Assembly: GCA_023333565.1 (NCBI GenBank)
Contig: JAJKFH010000927.1
Span: 310,001 to 374,000 of the forward strand
Direction of reading: 5' to 3'
DNA from: Puffinus mauretanicus
Lineage: Eukaryota > Chordata > Aves > Procellariiformes > Procellariidae
Length of the DNA: 64,000 nt
The notes under the pieces were generated by a model. It made no database searches, was not told the origin of the DNA, and saw only the letters and a program-made list of their open reading frames with translations. The translations under genes were made by a program, and so were the position numbers. Of the stretch, positions 13,901 through 26,385 are shown piece by piece. Numbering within the stretch: the first letter of the stretch is position 1; each line of letters opens with the position of its first letter.

Positions 13901-15849
13901 TAATAAAAGAGAATGGATTTTTACAGTATAGCAATGTGCGAAAGAGGCCAAAAATCTGAACATTTCCCTAGCCTTGAGCTATATGCTGCATACTTAGTGT
14001 AACAGGTAAAAATTGTAAGCCTGCACAAATCCCATCTGAAGCCAAAAATAGCAAAAAACCAAAAGTTGTTTTCATCAAGACCAACTCACTATTCCCAATT
14101 TATAATTACACTGGAACTTGCCAGTTTTATCGCAAGAGCAGCTCTACCAGCAAACAGCACTATTTTTGCTGAGAGTTGTCATGTTGGCAGTTATTACAAT
14201 CAAAATTGTCACTTTATTTTATTTAAAATGTATTTCCCCAGTAAGCAAGAAATAATACCTAGATTTGAAGGGACGTATGTTAAAGATTTTTTTTACATTT
14301 CTCTCGAGTATGCAACATATCCAACTTCAGCTCCCTGCAGCAATACAAAATGCCCAAGAATAATGTTTTCAAAATCAATACATACTACAGTCGAATATGA
14401 GACTCCACAAACCCATAATTGAAACTGTGGGAGAAAAGCAGGCAGCCTGAATATAAACAAAGTACCAGAGTTGGATTGGGACCAAGATGCAAGTGCTAAT
14501 ACAGCCTCTCTTGAGAAAACTGCCATGAGACCTTCCCAGCATGTGCAAGTGTTAGAAAGCAGGGGTGTTTCAGGTGCAGGCTGCTGGTGCTCATCCCCAG
14601 GCGATTTATTGTTTGGCTGCCTGATATCTCTGTAGAGAGCAATATATGCAGAGTTTCATCTAGCTTTTCTTTTTCACCTGGGTCGTCTCGTATCTGTGAG
14701 CCCTTCTCACTTTGTATCTCTTCACTCTGTGTGTACAACCTCTGTTTCTCCCTTGTGTTTCCCGACTGCTGCCTTCACAGCCACCACCACCCTCTGACGG
14801 CATTTGTGGTTCCACGGTCTCTTGGGACTGCTAGAACTCAGAAAGCAGCAGTGGAATCAGTGTGCTGCTCTATACTCAGGAAAAGCAAAAAGCATGGAAA
14901 GTATCTGCTGTCTTTCTGGAAGCACTGAAATGAGTAGGGACCATTGAAAAAGAATTTAAGATTGGTTGTAGATGAGGTTGTAGATTGGATGTATATTTTG
15001 ATCAAAGGATCCCTCAAAGGATGTAAGACACCATCTATCTCTACTGCCATGCATAAGAAAAAGGAAGAGAAAACCATGCGCTGAGATCTGACTCTTCCTA
15101 CTCCCCAGCACAGTCCATGGCAGAGCCACAATAAAGCATCTCGTGTTATCACCTGTAGTATTTGCCCTTCTTCTCATTAGCACCACATGCTACATGTCTG
15201 TCTCTCACACACATTATTCCCTTTCTAACCAAGTTCTTATTGTCTGGAAGACTTGCTGCAGAGTCCCTAAGAACTTCATTTGACCAAGCTCAGAATTACT
15301 GATTCAGTTCGCAAAAAATTTGGATGATTAACTTATGAGCCTGACAGAGTATTTGTAAGATTTCTGCTTTGGTCAGAGGAGAAACCTAAAGTCAATGATT
15401 TACAGCTTAAGTGTATGCACAGTAGTTAAGCTATTCCACTTGAGGCAGTTTGGGCTTGCATGAAAAATAAAAAGGGTAAAAGAAAGATCACCGAGGCAAT
15501 GCTGCAGACTTTCACCGAAGAGTTTGCAGTTTTGAGTCAGAGTAATTAGTTTGCAATATGGTATATTTAATGAAGAAATCATTACTTTTCTTTACATTGT
15601 TATGCATGCAAGGACACATTAATTTGCATGGGAAGACACAGATTGATCATTTACTTACTTGTGGAACTGAGAATTTCAAATTGGGGAAGAGGAGGGAAGA
15701 TTTTCATACTTTTTGGCCTATAATTCATGAGCATATTTGACATACTTGACCGCAGTATTCTGTCTAGCTCCATCAGAAATGAAATGTAGCTCCCCAGTTC
15801 AGTCACCTTTTTTAGGCTGCGTAAAGCAGACTTATGTTATGCATATTTG

Positions 15850-15930
15850 TACGGTGTATAGAACAGTGGGACCCCCAAAGTGATTGGGGTCTCTGGAGGA
15901 CTTTCACAGCATAAATATTACATGATAGTA
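15850..15930 (+). repeat. Decayed ancient SINE/LINE 3' tail
   Basis: The stretch GAACAGTGGGACCCCCAAAG followed by TGATTGGGGTCTCTGGAGG and an AT-rich tail (CATAAATATTACATGATAG) resembles an old amniote interspersed-repeat tail. I know that tail as 'cacaatggggccc...ggttggggcctctaggcgctac...aataataata', found in reptiles, birds and mammals. Subfamily is not assigned. The match is by memory and by eye and the borders are approximate. Confidence 0.5.
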
Positions 15931-16514
15931 TATTACTAGGCAGAAAGAAAAACCCAGAAGTACTTCTAAAAAAAGCTCTTATGAACCGTCAAGTTTTGTA
16001 CTCTCAAAATATAGCAAGATTTTATTCTTTCCGACTGCATCCTCATTTAAACAAAGAACAAATCCTTAAATTAAGGCCAGACAAGAATGACAGAAAATAG
16101 TTACTGATAAGAGCAGAACACGTGGTCCAGTCTGGGTGCTGACACCACAGCCACTGCAGATTACTTTGAGAGCTGTCCTGTGGTAAGAACCTTCAGCCAC
16201 TTTAAAATGTGCCATATTAATAGTCCAGCCCTGCAGTGCCTTGCATTTCAGGTTTGGTGGGGCTTTCCAACTTTGTTTCAAGCAATAGCTTTTGAAAGTA
16301 CAGGGTTCAAATCAATTTGTAGCCAGTCCTTCCTATTGCATATGGCCCATTTAATACTGGTAACTTATTTTGCAATGTGGGAAACTTAGAGTAACTAAGA
16401 TAAAAACTCATGGTGTTCTGGTTGCCTAAAATTTCTGTGGTTTATGATGAGTAAGTACCGTTTTTTCTTCTAGTAATTATTTCCTCCTGACTCCTTCCTT
16501 GATATCTTAAACAG

Positions 16515-16625
16515 ATTTGGAAAGAAAAAAGAAGATAAAAGTGGGAAAACAGATCAGAAGGGGAATCCAAAGCAAGGCATGCTTAAAGAGGAGGAGCTGG
16601 AGAAAATGAAAGATGAACGTGAAAG
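16515..16625 (+). CDS. PARD3B: PARD3B exon A (internal coding exon, 111 bp)
   Basis: The exon begins after acceptor ...CTTAAACAG and ends at donor GAAAG|GTGAGT. Its first base completes a codon (phase 2), 36 codons follow, and two bases (AG) remain for the next exon. The peptide starts FGKKKEDKSGKTDQKG, has a basic lysine-rich head, and ends in a charged helical stretch KEEELEKMKDERE. Known: PAR3 family C-terminal regions carry this FGKKKEDK block followed by a Glu/Lys/Arg-rich coiled-coil-like segment. PARD3B is a polarity scaffold at tight junctions and, unlike PARD3, is reported not to bind atypical PKC effectively. The 'KxNPKxxxLKEEELEKMK' wording and the joined next exon match PARD3B as I remember it better than PARD3. 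No breaks are seen. The N-terminal oligomerisation and PDZ domains lie outside the window. Confidence 0.92.
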
Positions 16626-18147
16626 GTGAGTAAATGGTGGCAGCATCTTTGTTCGTCAGATGAAAAACTTCAAAGCAAGGGATTGCTTGAAGGGACAGCC
16701 AGCCAGTCGGGCTGGAGATGTCCCAGACCATGCCCGCTGGCAGTCAGGTCCAGGCAATGCAGAGCTTTAGGCTGGTCTCCTGGCCGAGTCAGGGCTGCTG
16801 TATGACAGGAGCTTGTCTGTCTTCTGCACTTCACTGTGGTAGCTGCTGTTCAGATCCCAACTTCTGCTAAGCTGGTGAAGATCAGTTTCTTCAAAACGTG
16901 TTTCACCTCTGCCCATTCCCAAGACCAGCTGACTTAGTAATTTTTTTCTCTACTTCTCTAAAGCAAGGACCTCCTCCCTTCTCCCCTGACAGCCTCTGCT
17001 GTGTTTTCCAGCACTTCAGACCTCTGGCTTCAGCTGGCTGTGTCATCAAATGGTATTTTTTGTACTTAGGTATGCTCTTTTCTGCACAGTGTTCGCTGGT
17101 TAGCCACACGTTGCAGAAATACCTACTCAACAAATGCTGAGTATGCCAAGAGACACCAGGAGGAAAGCAGGTTCAAATGGTTAAAATCAGTCTGAAGAGG
17201 CAGGGGTCTGCAAGCAGTGGGGTGGGTGGGTGAGATGGGCAAGGCAAGAAGCTGGGTGTGTGCTAGCTGTGAGTTGCCATATTTCTGAGGTAAGGCTCTG
17301 AGACTGAAATGAAAGGAACTACTGATATGAATAAGCCCAGTTCTCTGTCTTGTTCATAAAATACTCCTTTTTCATGCCCAATCTTAGCAACTTCGTTATC
17401 TTTCCAGGCAAAGAGATTTTATAGTTTTCTGCCTTCCCCTATGTCTGCCCTTCAGGAACTGGGGACGGTTTTTAAGTGCTGACAAGGCTCAGCGAACTCC
17501 TCTCTCCCCTTCCCCAACTCATCCAGACAGATGTACTTCGTGATATGCTGAAGAAGGTCTTTGTTTCCCTCTGATGGCTGCTATCAGAAAAGTTAAAGAG
17601 CCCATACTTGCTGGCTCTCAAGAGGTGTCTGCAGTTGCTGTAAAACTTTTCCAGGTTGTAGTACTTTGGGTTGTCAGGGCATGGGGAAAGCTTTCAGAGG
17701 TCTCTTCCCTTCACTGGACCATCCTGCTCCTGGGAGATGGAATGGAAGTAGAATATGGTTCGTTTTGGGCAGGCAGGGTCTTTCCACAAGGGCCAGCCTT
17801 TCCACACTGCCTGGTGCTGGGCAGTGCCCAGGGAAGAGACACCCTGCTTTCATTCGAGTCATGCAGCGTGTGGTCAGCCGTATAAGTGATAGCTAATGGG
17901 TTTGATGGGGAAAAGAAATAAATCCAAACCCCAACCCTCAAAGTCTGCTTCTGATATTTACCGTTTTAAAAGCTAGTAAGGTATCTAGTTGCTACACTGC
18001 TGCTACTGGATATGCTTAGCCAGTGTTTAAGTATTTAGTTCATCTAAGTTAAGTAATGTCAGGAGAAACTTTGTACCATTTGTTTTAAAATTTCTGTGCC
18101 GTGTCCTTGATTTTGCCAGATTGATGAGTGCCTTTATTTTAAACTGC

Positions 18148-18330
18148 TGACTCCCAATTTGGATACTGGCAATTTGAGAGGTATGTGTCCTTCATTTTAA
18201 AGAAGCCAGTGTCTTTTATTAGGATCCTGGCAAGCTAAGAAGCATGTATTCCATCTGTTAAAGGGCCAGTGTCATTTACTAAAATGTTGGCAGGCTGCAA
18301 GGAATGAACCCTTCTGTCTAGAGGTCTAAC
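18148..18330 (+). repeat. Diverged tandem array, about 60-bp period, three units
   Basis: The anchor TGGC recurs at 18167, 18228 and 18288 (spacings 61 and 60). GCCAGTGTCTTTTATT near 18205 recurs as GCCAGTGTCATTTACT about 60 bp later, and each unit has a purine-rich centre (GAGAGG / CTAAGAAGC / CTGCAAGG). Unit identity is imperfect, so this is an old minisatellite-like triplication rather than an active one. No coding potential is maintained across units. Confidence 0.7.
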
Positions 18331-21300
18331 GTTCCAATTGGACATAAGATAATTGTTCTTAATATTTCTTTAGTGTTGTATGCTTTTTTTTAAATTACAG
18401 TCACTGATTGACAGTAACTTGGTAAGGCTGCATTAGAAACTGGCAGCTCGATGTCTTCGTCATTCTGGTTTCTCTAGTAATGATTTCAGTTTTGACCTGG
18501 AAGAGTTTGCAACTGAAATGGAGAACAGCAGGTGTATTGAGAAGTAGATGAACCAAGATGATATTTTTAACTCATTTGATTCTTCTTCTATAATGCACAA
18601 GAATAGAAATATCACCCTATTTTTTATTAGGTAATACAGCTTATATGTTTGGGGGATTAAAATTTAAAAATAAAAATAAAAAAAACAGAAGAGGAGCGAA
18701 GAAATTTTCCCTACGTTATCCCCAAAGCAATGCAACACATGCTGTAAAAACAAGCAATTTGCTTCAACTTTCTAAATGAAGTAAGAGCATAGCTGTATAT
18801 GTTTGCCCACATAAGACTATCTACAGGCTGACTATTGAACCCTTCTTGACTTGATCATAAAACAGAAGACACTTTATCTTTCTTAGAGGAAAAGTATATA
18901 AGGAAGCTAGTTCTCGTATATGGGTAAGAACTGTTTGGGAAATTGATTAAAATCAGTGGAAGGAAACATTGCTTGACTTGAAGGTAATTCAGTCCTTTTG
19001 CTTAGTTATTGACTGTTCACCTAGTGATGCTCAGTAAGACAGTAAATACAAGTTTTATAGCTCTGTTCCAAGATTTAGTAATTCTATAATGTAATTCAAG
19101 TCCAAGATTTTAATGCACATATTGGCAAAGAAAACCTTGTGGCACATCCACCCCATAGATCTTCTGCTTCATGACTTCACTAGCTGCAATCCGGCATACT
19201 TGGTCTCATATTTATAAAACCAAGCTTCACTGAAGCTTACTAGAATATAGGCATATTTTAAAATCTATTCTTGTGGAGAGTGAAATGGGTATATGTTAAA
19301 AATACTAAGGATGTAATAGTAGAACAGACTACAGAACTGTTGATAGAAATGTAGCACGTTTTGTCCCGATACCTGGGAACAAATCCTGTATGTAACAGCT
19401 TGAACAAAATACAAATTGCATTTAGCCTTTTTAGAATTAACTTAAACACGCACCTAATTTTGTCTTTCCAAGATGAGCTGTATAAGTAATTCTTGTTCAG
19501 ATCCTCAATCCAGTAATTACAATATTAAAGTCAGGTTTTTTGCTTAAACTTCAGTTTTCTTAAATGCTGACTGCCTAAATATTCCAGGATCTGTCATACT
19601 AACTGATGCTATGATTTTTCATCTGACAGTTTTTTTTCAGAGGCTGAGCTGTCCATTTTGGATGCTAGTGGAAGAGGTCATAGTAGTTGATTTTTGGGCT
19701 GGGTGTGACAGGATTAATGACCAAGTGCATTTCAGCATCTTAGCAGCTGTGGACCTCGCATGGTTTTGGATGTTGGTCTTGCATGCAATATATGCTTGGC
19801 AGCTCTCCAAAAAACAGAATACTGTTCCAAGATCTCAGCTGAGAAGTATTTTTCGGTAGGAAGTACATTTCCAGTTTACAGGAGCAGGCCATCTCTCGAA
19901 GTTTTGCAAAGAGTTTTTTGATTGATATTGGATAGTTACAATAATATCTCACAAAATGCCAGGGATAGGCCTGCTGTAAAGGATGCAGCCTTCTTCCAGA
20001 AATTTTGACAAGATTTACAGACGTGCAGAAATGTCAGATGTGTTCACTGCACAATGATGGGTTGGCTGTGCAGTACAAACTCAGTGACTCTGGCTCTGAC
20101 AGGAAACATCAGATCTTACGTAGGTGTGCTGCATGAGCGCAAGTCCGTCATGCTCAGAATAGGTTGGATTTCCTGCTTGCACAGAGAAGGAATTGTATGG
20201 TGCATGTGCAACAAGTCTGGCACATCCAGAATGTGTTAGAGCTAGTAGGCGTATGCAGGCAGAGTACACAGCACTCGCTGTGTAGTGCAGATGCTTCCCA
20301 AAAGGATTGGACTTGCTTGCACGTTGGTCCTCAGCATAGATTTGCATGGCAACCCCTTTTATGGGCCGCCAAGTTTCACATTTGAACCTTAAAAAGTGAA
20401 AATAAATTTAGTATTTCTCTAGCCTAGTAATTTCTACTTCCATTGCCCATTGTCCTGTTCTCAGTTTTCAGTACAGCTCTGTGTGCTGCCTTGTAGCTGC
20501 AGTTCTCTGAAGCAGCTCCACATCCTGCACTGAAATGCTGACATCATTATTATTTTACTTCTTGTATTCCTTAAGAATTCTCACCAAGATCAAGGTCTCA
20601 TTGTGCTCATTGCTTTTAGGGAAGCTTGGGCCTGACCCTAAGCACTACAGTTGAGGTAGAAGAGAGAAAATCTGGCAGGGAAAAAAAAAAGCATCCTGTG
20701 GGTGGGAATCTGCCATGCAGGCAGTGCAGCTGCTTGTCCAGGTTCCTAAAAAGTCCCTGTCAGGCTAGGAATTCGTTCCAGACCTCAGCCCCAGGCCTCC
20801 TTTCTTTTGAAAGCCAGTACTTTATTATATGACTGTTACTTCTGCAGGCTTCAACTGGTTAACGGGAACTTAAGATGTTAGGTATTCCTTGTTTAGCAAT
20901 AGCCTTATCTGTGTCCAATTGAATATGAAGTCAGCACCTCCTCTAAATTTCACTGTTTTCTTCTTCTCCCCATATGTCCTTCAGCTTTCCTTGTGCCACA
21001 GCGATGCAATGTCACTGAAACTTGACTGGAGAAAGTCAGAAGTTCATGACATAGGTAGTTTAGAAGGACAGACTTAACTGGTGATACAGTTCTCTGAGGT
21101 GCTGGTTTGTCCTTCTAGACACAAGTCAAGTGGTTCATTGGCCTGAGGCCCTATTTTAAATAAATTCATCATTTTGTTCATGCTTCAAAGAGTTTGGCTG
21201 TAATAAAGCATGTGCTCCAAAGGTCTAGAATCTGCCCATAAAAGGAAAAAGCAAATGCTATGTCTGAGGTTTATTTTGATCAAGCTGACTCAAATCTGTA

Positions 21301-22760
21301 TTTTTAGTGTGTTCTGTATAAATTACTCAGAATTTATCATTTTAACAAGATGTTCATTACATTATTAAATACTGGAAGAGATCCTCTCTTTTCTTTTCCT
21401 CAGAACAAGATTTCTCTTCCTCCCTTCCTCCATCTTTTTCCCACTCATTTGGGCATGCTTTTTAATTTTCTAACATTTGAAAATCATTGTAAAGCGAACT
21501 AGATAAATATATTAGGCACTTGAGTTTCACACATAATAATTTGTTTGCCTTTTAAATGCAAATAAAGCGACTATCAATTGAACGAAAACTATTTTTTCCT
21601 GTTTGTTTAGGATTATTTTACTGGAATATTCCTGCTGAGACCAAAGTCTCTCTTCCAGCAGAGTCAAACATTTCCTTGACATGAGAATAAAATTTCACAA
21701 AATGAAGCGCCTTGTTGAAAATGGGGTGATTTTAAAAAGTAGCATATGAGTTGGTGAATAAGGAGGCACTCTATGTAAAAAATAATACTCTGCACTTGTT
21801 CATAGTAATAGTTTGTTGTTTTGTTAAAACAGTCTTGGTTTTGTAGTCCTCATTGGAATTAAGTGAGGAATTTTTTTAAATCGTATTATGTTTTTGAGTA
21901 GAGTCTCAGAGAAACAGAAGGAACATCTGGCCCTTGCTTTCTGAACGTCTGAACTGAATGTTTAAGTTACAGTGAATCTCAAATTTGGGTAAAATTAAAT
22001 GGTTTCAGTTTTTATATTAGAGACTGAATTTCCTTTACTTTTCGGAAACCTTCCAGCAATTGAAGAGAGCTTCTCTCTTGTCTTATCAGCTCTGATGCTT
22101 GTTGCCTGTTCCCATAGTTAAAAAATCAATACGTATGTTTTTGATATTTGGCAAACAGAGGTTTAATTTTGCAGCTGCAAGATCCCTGTACGAAGGGAAT
22201 GCATCTTACAGAAACAACATTTAGAGACCACTTATATATGAGAGAATACTTCTGAGTGAAACTCCATTCCATTTCTGTCAGCATTTGTTTCATTATATTT
22301 AATTACAGACAATTTGTATGTTACTGGAAATCAAAATGAAAACAAGAATAGCTGCATGCATGGCAGTATGGTAGAAAAGCCAAATTGTTTTGAATCAAAA
22401 GTTGAAACTCGGGCTGTTACAAAAATGAAAGTATGGGTTTTGAATGTGTAGTACATCTCAGAGCGCGCTTATACACATACACATTGTTACCGACCCCATG
22501 TAGCTTTTGTGCCTGTGTTATCCACTTGCCACGTCTAAAAGTGCTGTTATGGCTGTTTATAGTTCATACTGATCTCTGATAAATTGCTGGTAATTGGTCT
22601 TCTCACCATTAAGCTCTGTGCTAAACCACACATTTTTGTGACTCCTGAGCGTGTGCATCATTATTTATTAAGGGTTAATCCAACATGGTATATCTGTTCC
22701 TTGAGCATTCCTGACTTTGCAGCACAGCTAGGTCCTGTGGTTTAGACAAAATAAAGTGTT

Positions 22761-22965
22761 GGATGTGATCCCAGTTTTAATACTCCCAATTTATTATAAC
22801 CATTGAACCCTGATCAGATCACGGATTGGATTGGATCCCAGTTTTTTAAATGTCCCAATTTATTGCTGGCTTGCAACCCTGATAAGTATACATATTTGAT
22901 TAAGGCTCCAGTTTTCAAAAATTCCAGTTAATTACTTTTAGATTCTTATTAGATCATAGCTGTGT
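22761..22965 (+). repeat. Diverged tandem array, about 67-71-bp period, three units
   Basis: GGATCCCAGTTTT-like cores recur near 22766, 22833 and 22904 (the third as GGCTCCAGTTTT). Each is followed by a run ending TCCCAATTTATT, TCCCAATTTATT and TTCCAGTTAATT. The first two units also share AACCCTGAT, while the third reads TTCTTATTAGATCA at that place. Spacings are about 67 and 71 bp. It is a decayed triplication, independent of the array at 18148, although its period is similar. Confidence 0.7.
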
Positions 22966-23300
22966 AGTATGGTATGTTGAAGTTATGAAAAAATTACTGG
23001 ATGATGTTGCACAGGTCAAGGTCATAGTTTCATTTTGTGCTGACAGTATGAAGTTATCAGATTTCTGTTTATTACTGTGGCAGCACTTGCACTGGACAGG
23101 AGGACAGATTAATCCCAACCCATTGATTCTGAATGATTCTCATTTTAGATCTGGTGCTGCTCTGCATACCAGAACATGTAATAAAAGTCTACCGCTGATC
23201 ATTGAGAAATTGGAGTTTGGTTATGAGTAGCTGAGGTGGACGGTTCTCACCTACCTTTCACAGGTTGTGATGTGGCATTTATAACTAAATAGCAATTTAG

Positions 23301-23337
23301 TGGCTGATCCACTGCTTCATGTGGCTGATCCACTGCT
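23301..23337 (+). repeat. Direct duplication of a 16-mer, 21-bp period
   Basis: TGGCTGATCCACTGCT occurs at 23301-23316 and 23322-23337, separated by TCATG. This is a short local duplication with no further units. Confidence 0.9.
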
Positions 23338-23519
23338 GGAGGACGTTTTTAAGATAACATTAGGCTGAGAGTTGATCCCAGATTGTCCTAGCTCAAGAAT
23401 ACTAAGAATTGAGGATAACAGAATGGCGCAAGGAGTTGGCCTTTTTCTTTAACTGTTACGGTACTATTCCAGGTATCGGAGACTGCTGGAAATAGCACTT
23501 TCCAGGTGTCACAGCTGTG

Positions 23520-23660
23520 CCCTCTAAATTTAAGCACCCAAATTCTCATCCAAGCCATTTAGCGTCCTTGCTTTGCCCTTCATTGAGGCACTGGTTTCAC
23601 TTTGCTCTGGAGACCGGTTTTCAAAGCTGTGCCACCTGCCCACCTAAAAGGTCAGAGTAG
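23520..23660. repeat. Possible ancient amniote repeat remnant
   Basis: Phrases such as CTAAATTTAAGCACCCAAAT and GGTTTTCAAAGCTGTGCCACC resemble the 'tttaggcacccaaat' and 'ttttcaaaggtgctgagcacc' wording of old interspersed repeats common in turtles, crocodilians and birds. The match is fragmentary and by memory only. It could be chance. A profile search against amniote repeat libraries would decide. Confidence 0.3.
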
Positions 23661-25354
23661 CTTGGGGGCAATGACCTGGCTCTTTCTTGCATAAATGGGC
23701 CAATGCGTGGTTCTTTTTTGTATATATGGGAGTTTTATTACTTGATGTTTTTTAAAATGACACTATAAAACAGAAATACTGCTGTTAGAAACTTTTACAG
23801 GCCAAACTAATACAGCGAAACTAGCCAGTGTACTAGCCGACCTGGGTAATAGAGTGCTTTCTAGGAGACGGACTAATCTGGCCTAGGGATTTCTTTGATG
23901 CAGTACTGAATGTAGCTCAGCTCTTGCCTACCCCAAAATCAATAAGGGCATAAGAATGACTTGGAAGCTGCATTTCATTCCTTGCCCTTCCATATGTGAT
24001 TTATGACAGTCTATCATAAATCTTTGGCATGCACTTTGAAGTAGTGCCATGGCACAGAATTCCTGTTCTCACTCCCTTACCAATGGGAAAAAAACGAGAA
24101 AACAACTCGTGAGGATAGACAGTCAGGCAGGAAATCAGTTTGCATGTGTAATTCTGAATAGTGAGCTTAAACCAAAATAACTGAAAGTCTTAAAGCTTTG
24201 TCTGTTCAGTCAAAGCTGGGTTTTGCTTTCTAATCCAGGTCTGTTAATTAGAAACAACCAGTGAATCCCAGGCTAACAGATGGAGACTGCTCCTGTTAAC
24301 AGAGAGATTCTGTTCAATAGGCTCCAGGTTCAATGTCGTATGTGTAGAATAAAGAAATGTGCATGGAATGTTGTATCTCATGGAGCTAGGCTTGCTCCTT
24401 CCACTGCTAGGATTTCATTCAAATGAAGGCATAATGTTTCTGCAGTTGCGGAGATGGTTGTGTGAACTCACGAGGTCTCACGAGCTAAGTGGAGCTGCGA
24501 GTATCTATGCAGGAAGCGTTCCAAGAACAGCCGCTGGCTGAAGGAGGCGGCCCCGGGGACTCCGTAGGTGTCAGTCTTCCTGGGTCTGTTCTGAGCTATG
24601 TTACTGCATGTGGTTATGGACGTTGGGTTTTCATGAGGTGTTAAGTTAATGTTGTGTCTTCCCATGGTCATTACAGTGTCTCTGGTATTTTTCTTAAGAC
24701 AGTATTACAATCCTCAGTGTTTTTGACTGATACCTACTACAGCAACTGCTGGAGCTGAGCTAGTCAGTGGCAATGAATAAGTTCATAGACTGATGTCTCT
24801 CTCTCCCCATAGTTTTTCTGCAGGTACACTGCAGTTACTTTATACTTGTTCACTGTTTATCTGATGAACTTCTTTGAAATAATTTGCTTGATGTCTTGGT
24901 TGGAGAGGTGAATCTGTGGCTTTGACTGCAATTGGTATTGTTTCCATTCCTGACGTTAAGTTCCCAATGACTAAAATACAAGCAAAGTTAAATCTTGCGT
25001 TCTAGGAGTATTCTGTTATTTTGATTCTCTTTTCATAATTATTTGTTCCAGAATGAGCTAATGTTATCAAAAGGAACTCAGATATGATGTGCACAGCACC
25101 TTACTTATCATTTAACAGAAAAGTACAAATTACAGCAGCCTGAGAATTCCTTTAAATCAGTGTTGAGAACTAGGCCTGCAACTGACCTATGGTCTGCAAA
25201 GTCCCTGCAGACTCAAGGCCGTTTTGTAGGAGGAGCTTGGAGCTCTTAAAGGCATCAGAATGTCTCAGGTGAAAGATGCCAAAGTAATTTTGACAAACCT
25301 GGAGTGATTCTGCTATCTAATCCACGTTGTCACAAAACAAGGAACATCCTGTTG

Positions 25355-25458
25355 ACAGGAGGCTGAGCAACCTGATCTGTGCAGTCAGCCTTGCCTTCAG
25401 CAGGAGATTGAGCAGGGTGACCTTTAGAGGGTTCCTTCCAACCTAAATTTTTCTGCAA
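25355..25458 (+). mobile_element. Old CR1 LINE 3'-end fragment, plus orientation
   Basis: The order GAGCAACCTGATCTGTGCAG, then TTGCCTTCAGCAGGAGATTG, then GGGTGACCTTTAGAGGGTTC and CTTCCAACCTAAATTTTTCTG follows the end of CR1 ORF2 and its 3' UTR (gagcaacctgatct..., cagggggttggactagatgacctttagaggtcccttccaaccta...). It is heavily diverged and very short, so it is far older than the two minus-strand CR1 copies in this window. The 5' border is uncertain. Confidence 0.7.
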
Positions 25459-26364
25459 TTGTCACTCCAAAAAATAACTCGGGATAGTTGTGAGTAAAGA
25501 AAATAACATAATGTAGTAAAATACAGAATATAGTATACTTGGCTTTTCCAGTAGTTGGCTTTCCGTAATCTGCTGCATTTCACCCAGTGTACAACTAATG
25601 TGGACAACAGAGAGACAGAAAAACTTCCTCAGATTTAACAGCAAAGGTAAAATCCTGTTCTCGTTGAAGTTCACGGGGTGGGGGAAAATGCACTGACCTC
25701 ATTAGAGCCGGAATTTTCTTTAGAGGGCAGGATCCTGTGTAAGTTGGTAATCACTCCCTGTCACCTCTGAAATAAATGGAAGAACATTAAGACTTCAGTC
25801 TTGTCTATCCAAAGCTCACACTTGTTGTTTTGCGGTATGAAAGGGCTATGTTTCATCTTCAGTTTGTCATAATCTTAAATTTTAAGGTCAGCGTATCTCT
25901 ATCTCCTTCTTAGGTTTTTCTTTCCTCTGTTTCTTTACTTACAACCCTCCAAAGGCAGCTTCTTTGGTCAGTTCAGTGTTATTACAGGTATGGGGTAGTT
26001 ATCTAGAATAGGCAATATTTTATGTTTAGCCCTGGTGGTTTTTATCATTGGGCCGGTTAATGCGGTTATAAGATCTATCTTGTTTAGCCCGAGTTGCAGT
26101 CTCTTACTTCCTTGAATTTGTGGCTTGCCTTTTTTATTTCCAAGACTGTTTACAATTACAGATACTAATTATGGGGGAGAAGATGTTTAAATCCAGCACA
26201 ATAGAATGAGCTGGAATGAAGAAACACTTGCATAGCTTATGGGGAAGATGTTTTCGACAAATATGCCTCCAGTAGAATACCCTGAAAGATAATACTAAAT
26301 TAGATATTGTTTGAGTCTTGATGAGTCCATATCAGATGTCTTCAATTTACTGGCAAGAGGTGGA

Positions 26365-26385
26365 TTTTTATTTTATTTTATTTTA
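26365..26385 (+). repeat. (TTTTA)n microsatellite
   Basis: About four TTTTA units. A near-identical TTTTA run lies at 37773-37793, where it ends in TTTTTGCAG, so that copy also looks like a cryptic splice acceptor in the downstream intron. Both are simple sequence with no other evidence of use. Confidence 0.85.

Larger units (their letters stand above)
1..16514 (+). other. PARD3B: Intron of PARD3B upstream of exon A (3' part only)
   Basis: AT-rich sequence ending in a splice acceptor (ATATCTTAAACAG) directly before exon A. It is inferred to be intronic because the exon opens mid-codon (phase 2). Open frames here are short, overlap on both strands and show no recognisable domain, so none is called as a gene. 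Contents: a 10-G run at 109-118, a MIR-like fragment at 7350-7422, a hairpin at 8399-8434, a 15-G run at 8830-8844, a duplicated 17-mer at 10891-10924 inside a modestly GC-richer stretch (about 10850-11460), a possible ancient repeat at about 13520-13575, a poly-T run near 13597-13612 and a decayed SINE/LINE tail at 15850-15930. Between these I see nothing I can name. The preceding PARD3B exon is not in the window. Confidence 0.85.

Noticed and set aside
4719..18722. Shared phrase TTTTCCCTACGTT at about 4719 and 18707
   Set aside because: Only about 15 bp match and the flanks differ, which is consistent with chance in 64 kb.
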